The notes beneath the pieces are model-generated. The model saw only the letters and a list, made by a program, of their open reading frames with translations, was not told where the DNA came from and did no database searches. A program made the position numbers and the translations under genes. A stretch of 64,000 nucleotides of DNA from Mycolicibacterium peregrinum (GTDB lineage: Bacteria > Actinomycetota > Actinomycetes > Mycobacteriales > Mycobacteriaceae): contig NZ_LZSO01000008.1 of NCBI RefSeq assembly GCF_001665785.1, positions 372,001 to 436,000 of the forward strand. Direction: 5' to 3'. Positions 57,909 to 64,000 of the stretch are shown piece after piece; the first letter of the stretch is position 1, and every line of letters starts with the position of its first letter.

Positions 57909-58592
57909 GCAAAGGAACTCGGCACGGTCGAGGATGCTGTCGAGAATGTGGTCGAAGTTCCCATCGTCGGCCATACCGATCCGGTAGCCCCGTCCGGGGA
58001 TCGAGGCGATCAGCGGCATCGACTCGGCGTCGATCACCTGTTCCCAGTACTCGCGGGGGAACTGGACGTCGTCGGTGCGGCTCTGTAGCCGTTGCAGTAC
58101 AGCTGAACTGCGCACCAGCACAGATATGGCCGTGTATGTGTCAAAGGCCTGCCTGGCGGTGAGCCCGGCCGCCACCAGGGCGGCCACCGGTTGTTCGATC
58201 TTCTCCAGCGCGGTGCGCGCCGCGGGGATGCCGCGGGTGCCTCGGATCAGGATCAGGTCGCACACAATCGGATTGGCCGTGAACATCTCGCGCATGCGGT
58301 GGGCGTGCGCGCGCAGGGATTCCCGCCAGGTGCCTGCCTCAATAGACAACACGCTCATGTCGTACTCGATCAGGACGCGTTCTGTCATCGCATCGAGCAG
58401 CTCATCCTTGCGGCGGAAGTACCAGTAGATGCTCGTGACGCCCACATCGAGATGGCGGGCCAGCTGCGGCATGCTGAGGTTGTCGATCGATACCTCGTCG
58501 GCGATTTCGAATGCGCCGCGGACGATTTCGTCGACACTGATCGACCCGCGTTCGCGGCGCCGGCGCCCGCTGGTGCCCGCGGGCCTGACCAT
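57894..58592 (-). CDS. TetR-family regulator (TetR-B), paralogue of the one at 37299
   Basis: This 232-aa regulator has an Arg-rich N-terminus (GRRRRERGSISVDEIV) and HTH DNLSMPQLARHLDVGVTSIYWYFRRKDELLDAM. The recognition helix is identical to TetR-A, so both should read the same palindrome. Its last residues (CRADA) are encoded inside the right arm of a family A element, so that element's insertion may have replaced the original C-terminus. AAGGGG precedes ATG 58592. It follows the P450 gene by 14 bases and is driven from operator S5, implying autoregulation. Confidence 0.92.
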   Translation of the reverse strand: MVRPAGTSGRRRRERGSISVDEIVRGAFEIADEVSIDNLSMPQLARHLDVGVTSIYWYFRRKDELLDAMTERVLIEYDMSVLSIEAGTWRESLRAHAHRMREMFTANPIVCDLILIRGTRGIPAARTALEKIEQPVAALVAAGLTARQAFDTYTAISVLVRSSAVLQRLQSRTDDVQFPREYWEQVIDAESMPLIASIPGRGYRIGMADDGNFDHILDSILDRAEFLCRADA

Positions 58593-58606
58593 GGCAGCAA
58601 CCCCTT

Positions 58607-59827
58607 CTAGCGGATCGGCTCGAACGTGACAGGAATGGCAGTGGGGGAGCGGAACGGCTGGCCGAAGATGTGCGGATCGTCGTCGGTGACCAGCTCGAGG
58701 TGGTGCACCCGCGACAGCAGGCTCTCCATGGCCACCCGGGTTTCCATCCGGGCCAGGTGCAGCCCCATGCAGGTGTGTTCACCGGCGGCAAAGGTGATGT
58801 GTGGCACCCGCTTCCGGAAGATGTCGAACTCTTCGGGCCGTTCCCAGCGGTTCTCGTCGCGGTTGGCCGACCCGATGCAGACGTCGATCACCGCGCCGGC
58901 GGGCAGTGCCACTCCGTCGAGTTCGGCCTCCTGGGTGGTCGACCGTTGCACTGTGGTGAGCGGGGTTTCATAGCGCAGGCCCTCCTCGATGGCCTGACCG
59001 ATCAACTCGTGGTCGGCGTGCACCGCGGCGAACTGGTCCTGGTGGGTGAGCAGCAGGTAGATCAGATTGCCCGAGGATCGGTAGGTGGTCTCCAACCCGG
59101 CCGGTAGGAGCAACCGGAGGAACGAGTAGATCGCTTCGTCGGTGAGCTTCTCGCCGTCGATCTCCGCGGTGACGAGGTCGCCGATGATGTCGTCGGTGGG
59201 CTTGGACCGGCGCAGCTCGATCTGGCTCAGGAAATAGTCCTTCAGCGCCGCGGAGGCTTCGAACGCGCGCTTCCACTTCACCGTGTAACTGATCAGTTCG
59301 ACGGCGCGCTGCCGGAACCACGGCAGGTCTTCCTCAGGCAGGCCGAGCAGCTTGGAGATGACCCGGGTGGGGAACTCGAAGGTGAAGTCGCGCACCAGAT
59401 CGGCGCTGCCGGACTCGATGAACTCGTCGACGAGTGCCTCGCAGATCGGGCGGACGATCTCGGGTTCCCAGCGCTGCAGCGACCGTGACTTGAAGGCGGC
59501 CGATACCAGGTTGCGATGGTCACGGTGGGTCTTGCCCTCCATGGCCAGGATCGTGGGGCCGATGAACAGCCCGATGGTGTTGTCGTAGATCTTCGAGTTG
59601 AAGGACTTGCCGTCCCGGAACACGGTATTGACCGCGTCGAAGGACACCGCGGCGAATTGATGTTCGGGCAGAAGGGATTCCGGTGTCTTGGACCAGTCCA
59701 TCACCGAACCGCGAAAGACGCCGTGCTTGGCACGGTGCCGCGCGAAGGTCGGGTACGGATCGCGCAGCAGGCCGGCCGTGTCGACGGTCGCTTCCTCAGA
59801 AGCGAAGTCCTGCACTTGACTATCCAC
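58607..59827 (-). CDS. Cytochrome P450
   Basis: This 406-aa soluble bacterial P450 has I-helix PAGLETTYRS, ExxR in EEGLRYETPL, and the haem-binding loop FAAGEHTCMGLHLARME with the axial cysteine. It would hydroxylate a hydrophobic substrate; no dedicated ferredoxin gene is adjacent. GTG 59827 has GGGGTGA close upstream, and the promoter with operator S5 lies at 59872-59892. It is co-transcribed with tetR-B. Aldehyde dehydrogenases and SDRs on both sides could carry the product to an acid. Confidence 0.94.
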   Translation of the reverse strand: MDSQVQDFASEEATVDTAGLLRDPYPTFARHRAKHGVFRGSVMDWSKTPESLLPEHQFAAVSFDAVNTVFRDGKSFNSKIYDNTIGLFIGPTILAMEGKTHRDHRNLVSAAFKSRSLQRWEPEIVRPICEALVDEFIESGSADLVRDFTFEFPTRVISKLLGLPEEDLPWFRQRAVELISYTVKWKRAFEASAALKDYFLSQIELRRSKPTDDIIGDLVTAEIDGEKLTDEAIYSFLRLLLPAGLETTYRSSGNLIYLLLTHQDQFAAVHADHELIGQAIEEGLRYETPLTTVQRSTTQEAELDGVALPAGAVIDVCIGSANRDENRWERPEEFDIFRKRVPHITFAAGEHTCMGLHLARMETRVAMESLLSRVHHLELVTDDDPHIFGQPFRSPTAIPVTFEPIR

Positions 59828-59871
59828 AGCTCACCCCACCTGTCGGCATCGACCGATCACTCTGATGCATA

Positions 59872-59892
59872 TTACTGTAAATATTACAGTAA
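59872..59892. promoter_or_regulatory. Shared operator S5 (perfect copy, P450 promoter)
   Basis: Arms TTACTGTAA and TTACAGTAA are perfect 9-bp reverse complements around ATA, the best copy in the window. The minus-strand -10 box TACAGT (59879-59874) would start transcription near 59866, giving a leader of about 40 nt before the P450 start. Confidence 0.85.
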
Positions 59893-59909
59893 CTGAATCC
59901 GCGCGGCGT

Positions 59910-60695
59910 TCAGAGTGCGATCGGGGCCCCGTTGCTCATCGTGGCGATGAAGCCGGCGTCGACCTGGATGTCCTGACCGTTGATCCAACGTGCCTCGGGG
60001 GAGGCGAGGAAAGCGATCAGCGGAACCACGTCGTCGACGGTGGCATGCCGGCCCACGGTGGCCCGCACCAGGTCCAGGACGTCCTTGCCCATGGTCTGCT
60101 CGAAGTCGGACAGGATCGGCGTCTCGACCGGGCCCGGGCTGACCGTGTTGACGCGGACCCCGTACTTGCTCCAGGCGGGCCCGGCGACTCGCTTGACGAA
60201 CAGGATCGCGGCCTGCTTGGAAGTGGTGTAGACGGGAAAATCCGGATCCTGCCCGGTCTGCCACTGTGTCACCGAGTCGCCGTCAGTGAGTTCGAGAAGC
60301 CCGTCGAGGATGTCGATGCGCTGCTGCCAGCCCAGTGCCGCGGTCGACGCAACGGTGACGATCGAGCCGCCGTGGCGCAACAGCGGCAACATCCCTTCGG
60401 TCATCAGTCGCATGCCGAGGTAGTTGACCTTGAGTACATCGGCGGCCGGCGCGGTGCCCGGCACGCCCGCGACATGCGCGAGCAGGTCCCAGCCGTCGCC
60501 GATCTCGCTCAGTAGTCGGGTGACGTCAGCGGCGTCGCGGAGGTCGCAGGTGGCGTGTTCGGACGCCGGAGTGTCATTGGGTCGTAGATCTACCGCGAGC
60601 ACGTGGTCGCCGCGCTCGAAGAAGTGCGCCGCGGTTGCTGCTCCGATCCCGGATCCGGCTCCGACGACGACGATTCTGCGTGCGGTTTCCGACAT
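59910..60695 (-). CDS. SDR family oxidoreductase (mycobacterial hydroxysteroid-dehydrogenase-like)
   Basis: This 261-aa SDR has VVGAGSGIGAATA, an unusual AHVAGVPG in place of NNAG, VASTAALG with the Ser, and the YTTSKQA pair. C-terminal INGQDIQVDAGF closes the fold. The short Rossmann spacing (VDLRPNDTPASEHATCDLRD) resembles 3-alpha-hydroxysteroid dehydrogenase/carbonyl reductase types. GAAGGG precedes ATG 60695. Its stop is 18 bases before operator S5, so read-through into the P450 gene is possible but the P450 has its own promoter. Confidence 0.88.
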   Translation of the reverse strand: MSETARRIVVVGAGSGIGAATAAHFFERGDHVLAVDLRPNDTPASEHATCDLRDAADVTRLLSEIGDGWDLLAHVAGVPGTAPAADVLKVNYLGMRLMTEGMLPLLRHGGSIVTVASTAALGWQQRIDILDGLLELTDGDSVTQWQTGQDPDFPVYTTSKQAAILFVKRVAGPAWSKYGVRVNTVSPGPVETPILSDFEQTMGKDVLDLVRATVGRHATVDDVVPLIAFLASPEARWINGQDIQVDAGFIATMSNGAPIAL

Positions 60696-60710
60696 GCCCC
60701 AACCCTTCAC

Positions 60711-60740
60711 CGAATGAACGACAGTAAGCATGACTGTAAA
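60711..60740. promoter_or_regulatory. Isolated half-sites of the shared operator in SDR/ALDH divergent promoter
   Basis: ACAGTAA (60721-60727) and ACTGTAA (60733-60739) match operator half-arms but point outward, not as the 3-nt-spaced palindrome. They may be relics of, or weak binding sites for, the regulator of S1-S5. Confidence 0.3.
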
Positions 60741-60799
60741 CAATTCGGTCCGGTTGGACAATCGCCTTCGACCTGTCGGCGGAGTGCTACCGTTAGCCT

Positions 60800-60819
60800 T
60801 CCCGGAAGCATCTCCGGGA
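60800..60819. promoter_or_regulatory. 7-bp inverted repeat in the ALDH leader
   Basis: TCCCGGA (60800-60806) and TCCGGGA (60813-60819) flank a 6-nt centre, 36 bases before the aldehyde dehydrogenase start. It is either an operator or a small leader hairpin. Confidence 0.4.
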
Positions 60820-60855
60820 GGTGTCATGCGTGCCCCTGGCGAGGAGACGGATTCG

Positions 60856-62343
60856 ATGAGCGCGATCGAGGAGCGTGCGGCAGTGCAGTCGCAGCGCGAC
60901 GACCTGGACGAGTTGCTGGCGGCCCAGCGCCGGTCGTTCATCGCCGACGGCCCACCCGATGTCGCGTTGCGCCGCAACCGCATCGACCGGCTGCTCGCGA
61001 TGGTCCTGGACAACTCCGAGGATTTCGTCGCTGCCACCGCTGCCGATTACGGGTCGAGGTCACGGTCGGCGGCGTTTCTCTCCGAGATCCTCGGCATGCT
61101 CTCGGTCATCGAACACACCAGGGCGCACGTGCCGCAGTGGATGCGCGCGACGAAGTTGCTGCGGGCAACGCGCTTCGCGGGCCTGCGCGCCGAGGTACTG
61201 CCCAGCCCGCTCGGTGTGGTCGGGGTGATCGGACCGTGGAACTTCCCCATCCAGTTGACGGTGTTGCCGGCGGCGGCGGCATTCGCTGCGGGCAACCGGG
61301 TGATGATCAAGATGTCCGAGGTCACTCCGCGCACCGCCGAACTGATGGCGACCACCGTGCCGAAGTACTTCGACGCGACCGAACTGCAGGTGGTCACCGG
61401 CGGGCCGGAGGTGGCCGCGGCGTTCGCCGGCCTGCCGTTCGACCACCTGTTCTTCACCGGTTCGCCGTCGATCGGGAAGCTGGTCGCCCGGGCCGCCTCG
61501 GACAACCTCGTCCCCGTTACGCTGGAGCTGGGCGGCAAGAACCCGGTGGTCGTGGCCCCCGGCGCTGATCTGGAACGGGCGGCAAGCCGAATCGCCCAGG
61601 CGCGCATGGTCAACGGTGGTCAGGTGTGCGTGTGCCCGGACTATGTCTTCGTGCCCGATGGGCAGGTGGACCGGTTCGTAGAGGTCGCGCGGAGAACCTT
61701 GAGCAACCTGTTTCCCAGCATCGTCGGCAATCCCGACTACTGCTCGTCGGTGAACCAGGCCAACTTCGACCGGGTCGTGGGGTTGATCGCCGACGCCCGC
61801 GCCCACGGTGCTCGAATCGACTCCGTCGTGCCCGTTGGTGAGGTTCTGCCGGATCCGGGCTCGCGCAAGATCGCCCCGACCATCGTGCGTGACGTCGACG
61901 ACCGGATGCGGATCGCGAGCGAGGAGGTGTTCGGCCCGGTACTGGTGGTGCGCGGGTACTCCGCACTCGACGAGGCCGTCCGCCACATCAACACCAACCC
62001 ATCGCCGTTGGTGGCCTACTGGTTCGGGCCGGACGATGCCGACTTCCGGCATTTCGTGAGCCATACCCGCAGCGGCGGGGTTGCCCGCAATGACTTTGCC
62101 GCGCACATGATCCCGTCCGACGCCCCGTTCGGCGGAGTCGGACACAGCGGGACGGGCGCGTATCACGGTAAGGCCGGCTTCGATACGTTCAGCCACTACC
62201 GCTCGGTGGTGGGCAACGACCTGCCGTTCAGCGTCACGGGTCAGGCGGCCAAGCCGTTCACCACCTCGATGCGGGTCAGCACCGATCTCATGCTGCGGCG
62301 GGCCCGCAGCCGAACCGCCGCCCGGCTCAAGAAGTTTCGCTGA
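60856..62343 (+). CDS. Aldehyde dehydrogenase, coniferyl-aldehyde-dehydrogenase type
   Basis: This 495-aa ALDH of the fatty/coniferyl aldehyde group has GPWNFPIQL, FTGSPSIGK, the base Glu in LELGGKNP, the nucleophile Cys in NGGQVCVCPD, and EVFGPVLVV. The group characteristically begins with a helical segment RRSFIADGPPDVALRRNRIDRL, present here. Start ATG 60856 (MSAIEERA) is chosen for GAGGAG upstream; longer frames to 60730 and 60826 add unconserved sequence. It diverges from the SDR and converges on the FadD, whose stop it overlaps by 17 bases. Confidence 0.92.
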   Translation: MSAIEERAAVQSQRDDLDELLAAQRRSFIADGPPDVALRRNRIDRLLAMVLDNSEDFVAATAADYGSRSRSAAFLSEILGMLSVIEHTRAHVPQWMRATKLLRATRFAGLRAEVLPSPLGVVGVIGPWNFPIQLTVLPAAAAFAAGNRVMIKMSEVTPRTAELMATTVPKYFDATELQVVTGGPEVAAAFAGLPFDHLFFTGSPSIGKLVARAASDNLVPVTLELGGKNPVVVAPGADLERAASRIAQARMVNGGQVCVCPDYVFVPDGQVDRFVEVARRTLSNLFPSIVGNPDYCSSVNQANFDRVVGLIADARAHGARIDSVVPVGEVLPDPGSRKIAPTIVRDVDDRMRIASEEVFGPVLVVRGYSALDEAVRHINTNPSPLVAYWFGPDDADFRHFVSHTRSGGVARNDFAAHMIPSDAPFGGVGHSGTGAYHGKAGFDTFSHYRSVVGNDLPFSVTGQAAKPFTTSMRVSTDLMLRRARSRTAARLKKFR

Positions 62344-63970
62344 CCGCCTGCTCACGCGCCCAGCGGTAGTCGGCCTTGCCGGCGGGGCTGCGTTCGATCA
62401 CCGGGCGGAACACCACGGCTTTGGGCAGCTTGTAGCGGGCGATCGAGGATTCGGCGTGCCGGATCAACTCGTCGGCTGCGGTCTCGACACCCTCGGCGAG
62501 TGCCACGACGGCCACCACTTCCTGGCCCCAGCGTTCACTGGGACGCCCGGTGACCACCACGTCGCGCACCGCCGGGTGCGAGGCGATCGCGGATTCGACT
62601 TCCTCTGCGAAGATCTTCTCGCCCCCGGAGTTGATGGTCACTGAATCACGGCCGAGCAGCTCGATCGCACCGCTGTCCAGATGGCGGGCTCGATCACCCG
62701 GCGTCGCATAACGCACGCCGTCGATCACCGGGAAGGTCGCCGCTGTCTTGGCGGCGTCGCCCTTGTATCCCAGCGGCACGAACCCGCGCTGCGCCAGCCA
62801 GCCCAGCCCGTCGTGACCGGCGGGCAGCACAGCGCTGAAATCCTCGGTCACCACACAGGTATCGGGTCCGGCGTTGAAGGTGCCGGTCGACACCGCGCCG
62901 GGGGCCGACATGTGGCTCATCTGGGCGCCCGTCTCCGACGAACCCACGCCGTCGACCACGATGAGGTTGGCCTTGGCGTCGATGAGTTGCTGCTTGACGT
63001 AAGGGGTCAGCTGCGCACCGCCGTTGGCCACGACAGACAGGGATGACACGTCTGCAACCCCTGACCTGATCGCGTCCAGCAGGGGGCGGGCCATCGCGTC
63101 ACCCACCACCGTCGCCACCAGTACCTGCTCGCGTTCGATGGTGCGCACCACGTCGTCGGCGTCGAAACGATCCACCACGCCTGGAAAGACCAGCGTCTGG
63201 CCCGTGGTGGTCGCGGTCATCGCGGCCCACTGGGCCGCACCGTGGATCAGCGGCGGCAGGATCATCAGCTTGGTACCCGGATTGTCGACGGCACGCGCGA
63301 CGATCTCCTCGGCCGACTGCGCTCTCTCGCCGGTCACCATGTTGCGTCCGCCGAACGCGGTCATGAAGATGTCGTGCTGACGCCACAACACGCCCTTGGG
63401 CATTCCGGTCGTACCGCCGGTGTAGAGCACGTAGAGGTCGTCGGGGCAAGGCTCGACGGGCACCTCTGCCGAAGCGCCCTCGGCGACGATCGAGTCGTAA
63501 TCCACTGCGCCGTCGAGTGGCTCGTGGCCGGAGCCGTCGGCGATCTGGATCAGTACCCGCAATGCCGGGAGGTCTGGCAGAACCTCGGCCACCCGCGGCG
63601 CGAACGCGGAGTGGTACACCAGTGCGGATGCGCCGGAGTCGGCCAGCAGGTACTGCAATTCGTTCTTGACGTAGCGGTAGTTGACGTTGAACGGCGCGAC
63701 CCGGGCCCGGAAGGAGCCGAGCAGGGTTTCGACGAACTCGGGTCCGTTGTAGGCGTAGATCCCGAGCAGATCCTGGCCCACCTCGTGACCGGCGAGTGCG
63801 CCGCGTTCGATCTGTGCACCCAAACCGTGTGAATGCAGGTACGCCGCCAGGCGATTCGAGCGGTCCACGATCTGGCGGTAGGTGAACCGCCGGTCGCCCT
63901 GCACGACCAGTGGCCGGTCCGGAATGGCGGCGGCGACGGCCTCGGCGATGGCTGGAACGGTGAACTGCAC
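62327..63970 (-). CDS. Acyl-CoA synthetase (FadD19-like)
   Basis: This 547-aa ANL enzyme has LYTGGTTGMPKGVLWRQ (A3), VDGVGSSETGAQM (A5), ELLGRDSVTINSGGEKIFAEEVESA (A8), and the catalytic lysine in SPAGKADYRWA. It is a paralogue of the synthetase at 43110, with the same GGTTG..KGV.WRQ and KADYRWA blocks. It belongs to the FadD19-type group acting on bulky acids. The GTG at 63970 has GAGGAG six bases upstream; its promoter lies outside the window. Confidence 0.92.
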   Translation of the reverse strand: MQFTVPAIAEAVAAAIPDRPLVVQGDRRFTYRQIVDRSNRLAAYLHSHGLGAQIERGALAGHEVGQDLLGIYAYNGPEFVETLLGSFRARVAPFNVNYRYVKNELQYLLADSGASALVYHSAFAPRVAEVLPDLPALRVLIQIADGSGHEPLDGAVDYDSIVAEGASAEVPVEPCPDDLYVLYTGGTTGMPKGVLWRQHDIFMTAFGGRNMVTGERAQSAEEIVARAVDNPGTKLMILPPLIHGAAQWAAMTATTTGQTLVFPGVVDRFDADDVVRTIEREQVLVATVVGDAMARPLLDAIRSGVADVSSLSVVANGGAQLTPYVKQQLIDAKANLIVVDGVGSSETGAQMSHMSAPGAVSTGTFNAGPDTCVVTEDFSAVLPAGHDGLGWLAQRGFVPLGYKGDAAKTAATFPVIDGVRYATPGDRARHLDSGAIELLGRDSVTINSGGEKIFAEEVESAIASHPAVRDVVVTGRPSERWGQEVVAVVALAEGVETAADELIRHAESSIARYKLPKAVVFRPVIERSPAGKADYRWAREQAVSETS

Positions 63971-64000
63971 GGGCTTCTCCTCTTGGGCGGTCAGCGCTGC

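Noticed and set aside
1..64000. KstR/KstR2 steroid-regulon operators
   Set aside because: By eye I found no convincing copy of the AAC-nn-GTT type or CAAG-nn-CTTG type motif in promoters, although several enzymes resemble steroid-degradation families; CTTGTACAAG at 29046 has a different spacing and a GntR gene beside it.
1..64000. CRISPR arrays, tRNA or rRNA genes, insertion sequences, prophage
   Set aside because: No regularly spaced repeats, no cloverleaf or rRNA-like stretches, and no transposase, integrase or phage proteins were seen on either strand.

Overview
The window is GC-rich actinobacterial DNA, almost certainly from a nontuberculous Mycobacterium/Mycolicibacterium. The reasons are a GAF-GGDEF-EAL protein next to an E1-like/nitroreductase fusion (the Rv1354c-Rv1355c pair of M. 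tuberculosis), an F420-type luciferase-like oxidoreductase, a mycofactocin-type SDR, an MmpL-family transporter, TANNNT-type -10 boxes, GTG/TTG starts, and a very high density of FadD, FadE and EchA-like genes. No tRNA, rRNA, CRISPR array, IS element or phage gene was seen.

Layout. 0-6.3 kb: truncated TetR gene, short FAD-domain protein, and a minus-strand operon (conserved hypothetical, MoeY-like fusion, c-di-GMP enzyme). 6.7-10.5 kb: purU, MaoC-like hydratase, flavin monooxygenase and alpha/beta hydrolase. 10.5-19.3 kb: divergent acyl-CoA oxidation block (FadD, mycofactocin-type SDR and acyl-CoA dehydrogenase against SDR, thiolase, acyl-CoA dehydrogenase, GntR and CoA-transferase). 19.3-22.1 kb: SnoaL-like protein, LLM oxidoreductase and SDR opposite a TetR gene. 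22.1-32.0 kb: three FadDs and three crotonases on the minus strand, divergent from GntR, a crotonase and a thiolase. 32.0-37.2 kb: a minus-strand operon of esterase, SDR, ferritin-like diiron protein, Baeyer-Villiger-type monooxygenase and MerR. 37.3-47.8 kb: TetR-A divergent from a ten-gene CoA-thioester pathway. 47.9-50.9 kb: MmpL transporter with divergent TetR. 51-64 kb: amidohydrolase, Ltp-like thiolase/DUF35 pair, molybdopterin oxidoreductase, two aldehyde dehydrogenases, TetR-B, P450, SDR and FadD.

The window reads as a catabolic region for hydrophobic, probably cyclic or branched, compounds. Oxygenases and dehydrogenases (P450, FMO/BVMO, SDR, ALDH, Mo enzyme) would make acids, FadDs would make CoA thioesters, and FadE, crotonase, thiolase, Ltp and amidohydrolase steps would shorten or open them. 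The substrate cannot be read from sequence.

The most notable signal is a repeated 21-bp palindrome (arms TTACTGTAA and TTACAGTAA, 3-nt centre). It sits in five promoters between 38.2 and 59.9 kb, overlaps the predicted -10 boxes, and lies beside two TetR paralogues with the same recognition helix, so it probably defines a local regulon. Two families of dispersed palindromic elements (three and two copies) punctuate the gene borders. A 5'-truncated thioesterase remnant lies at 22.05-22.25 kb.
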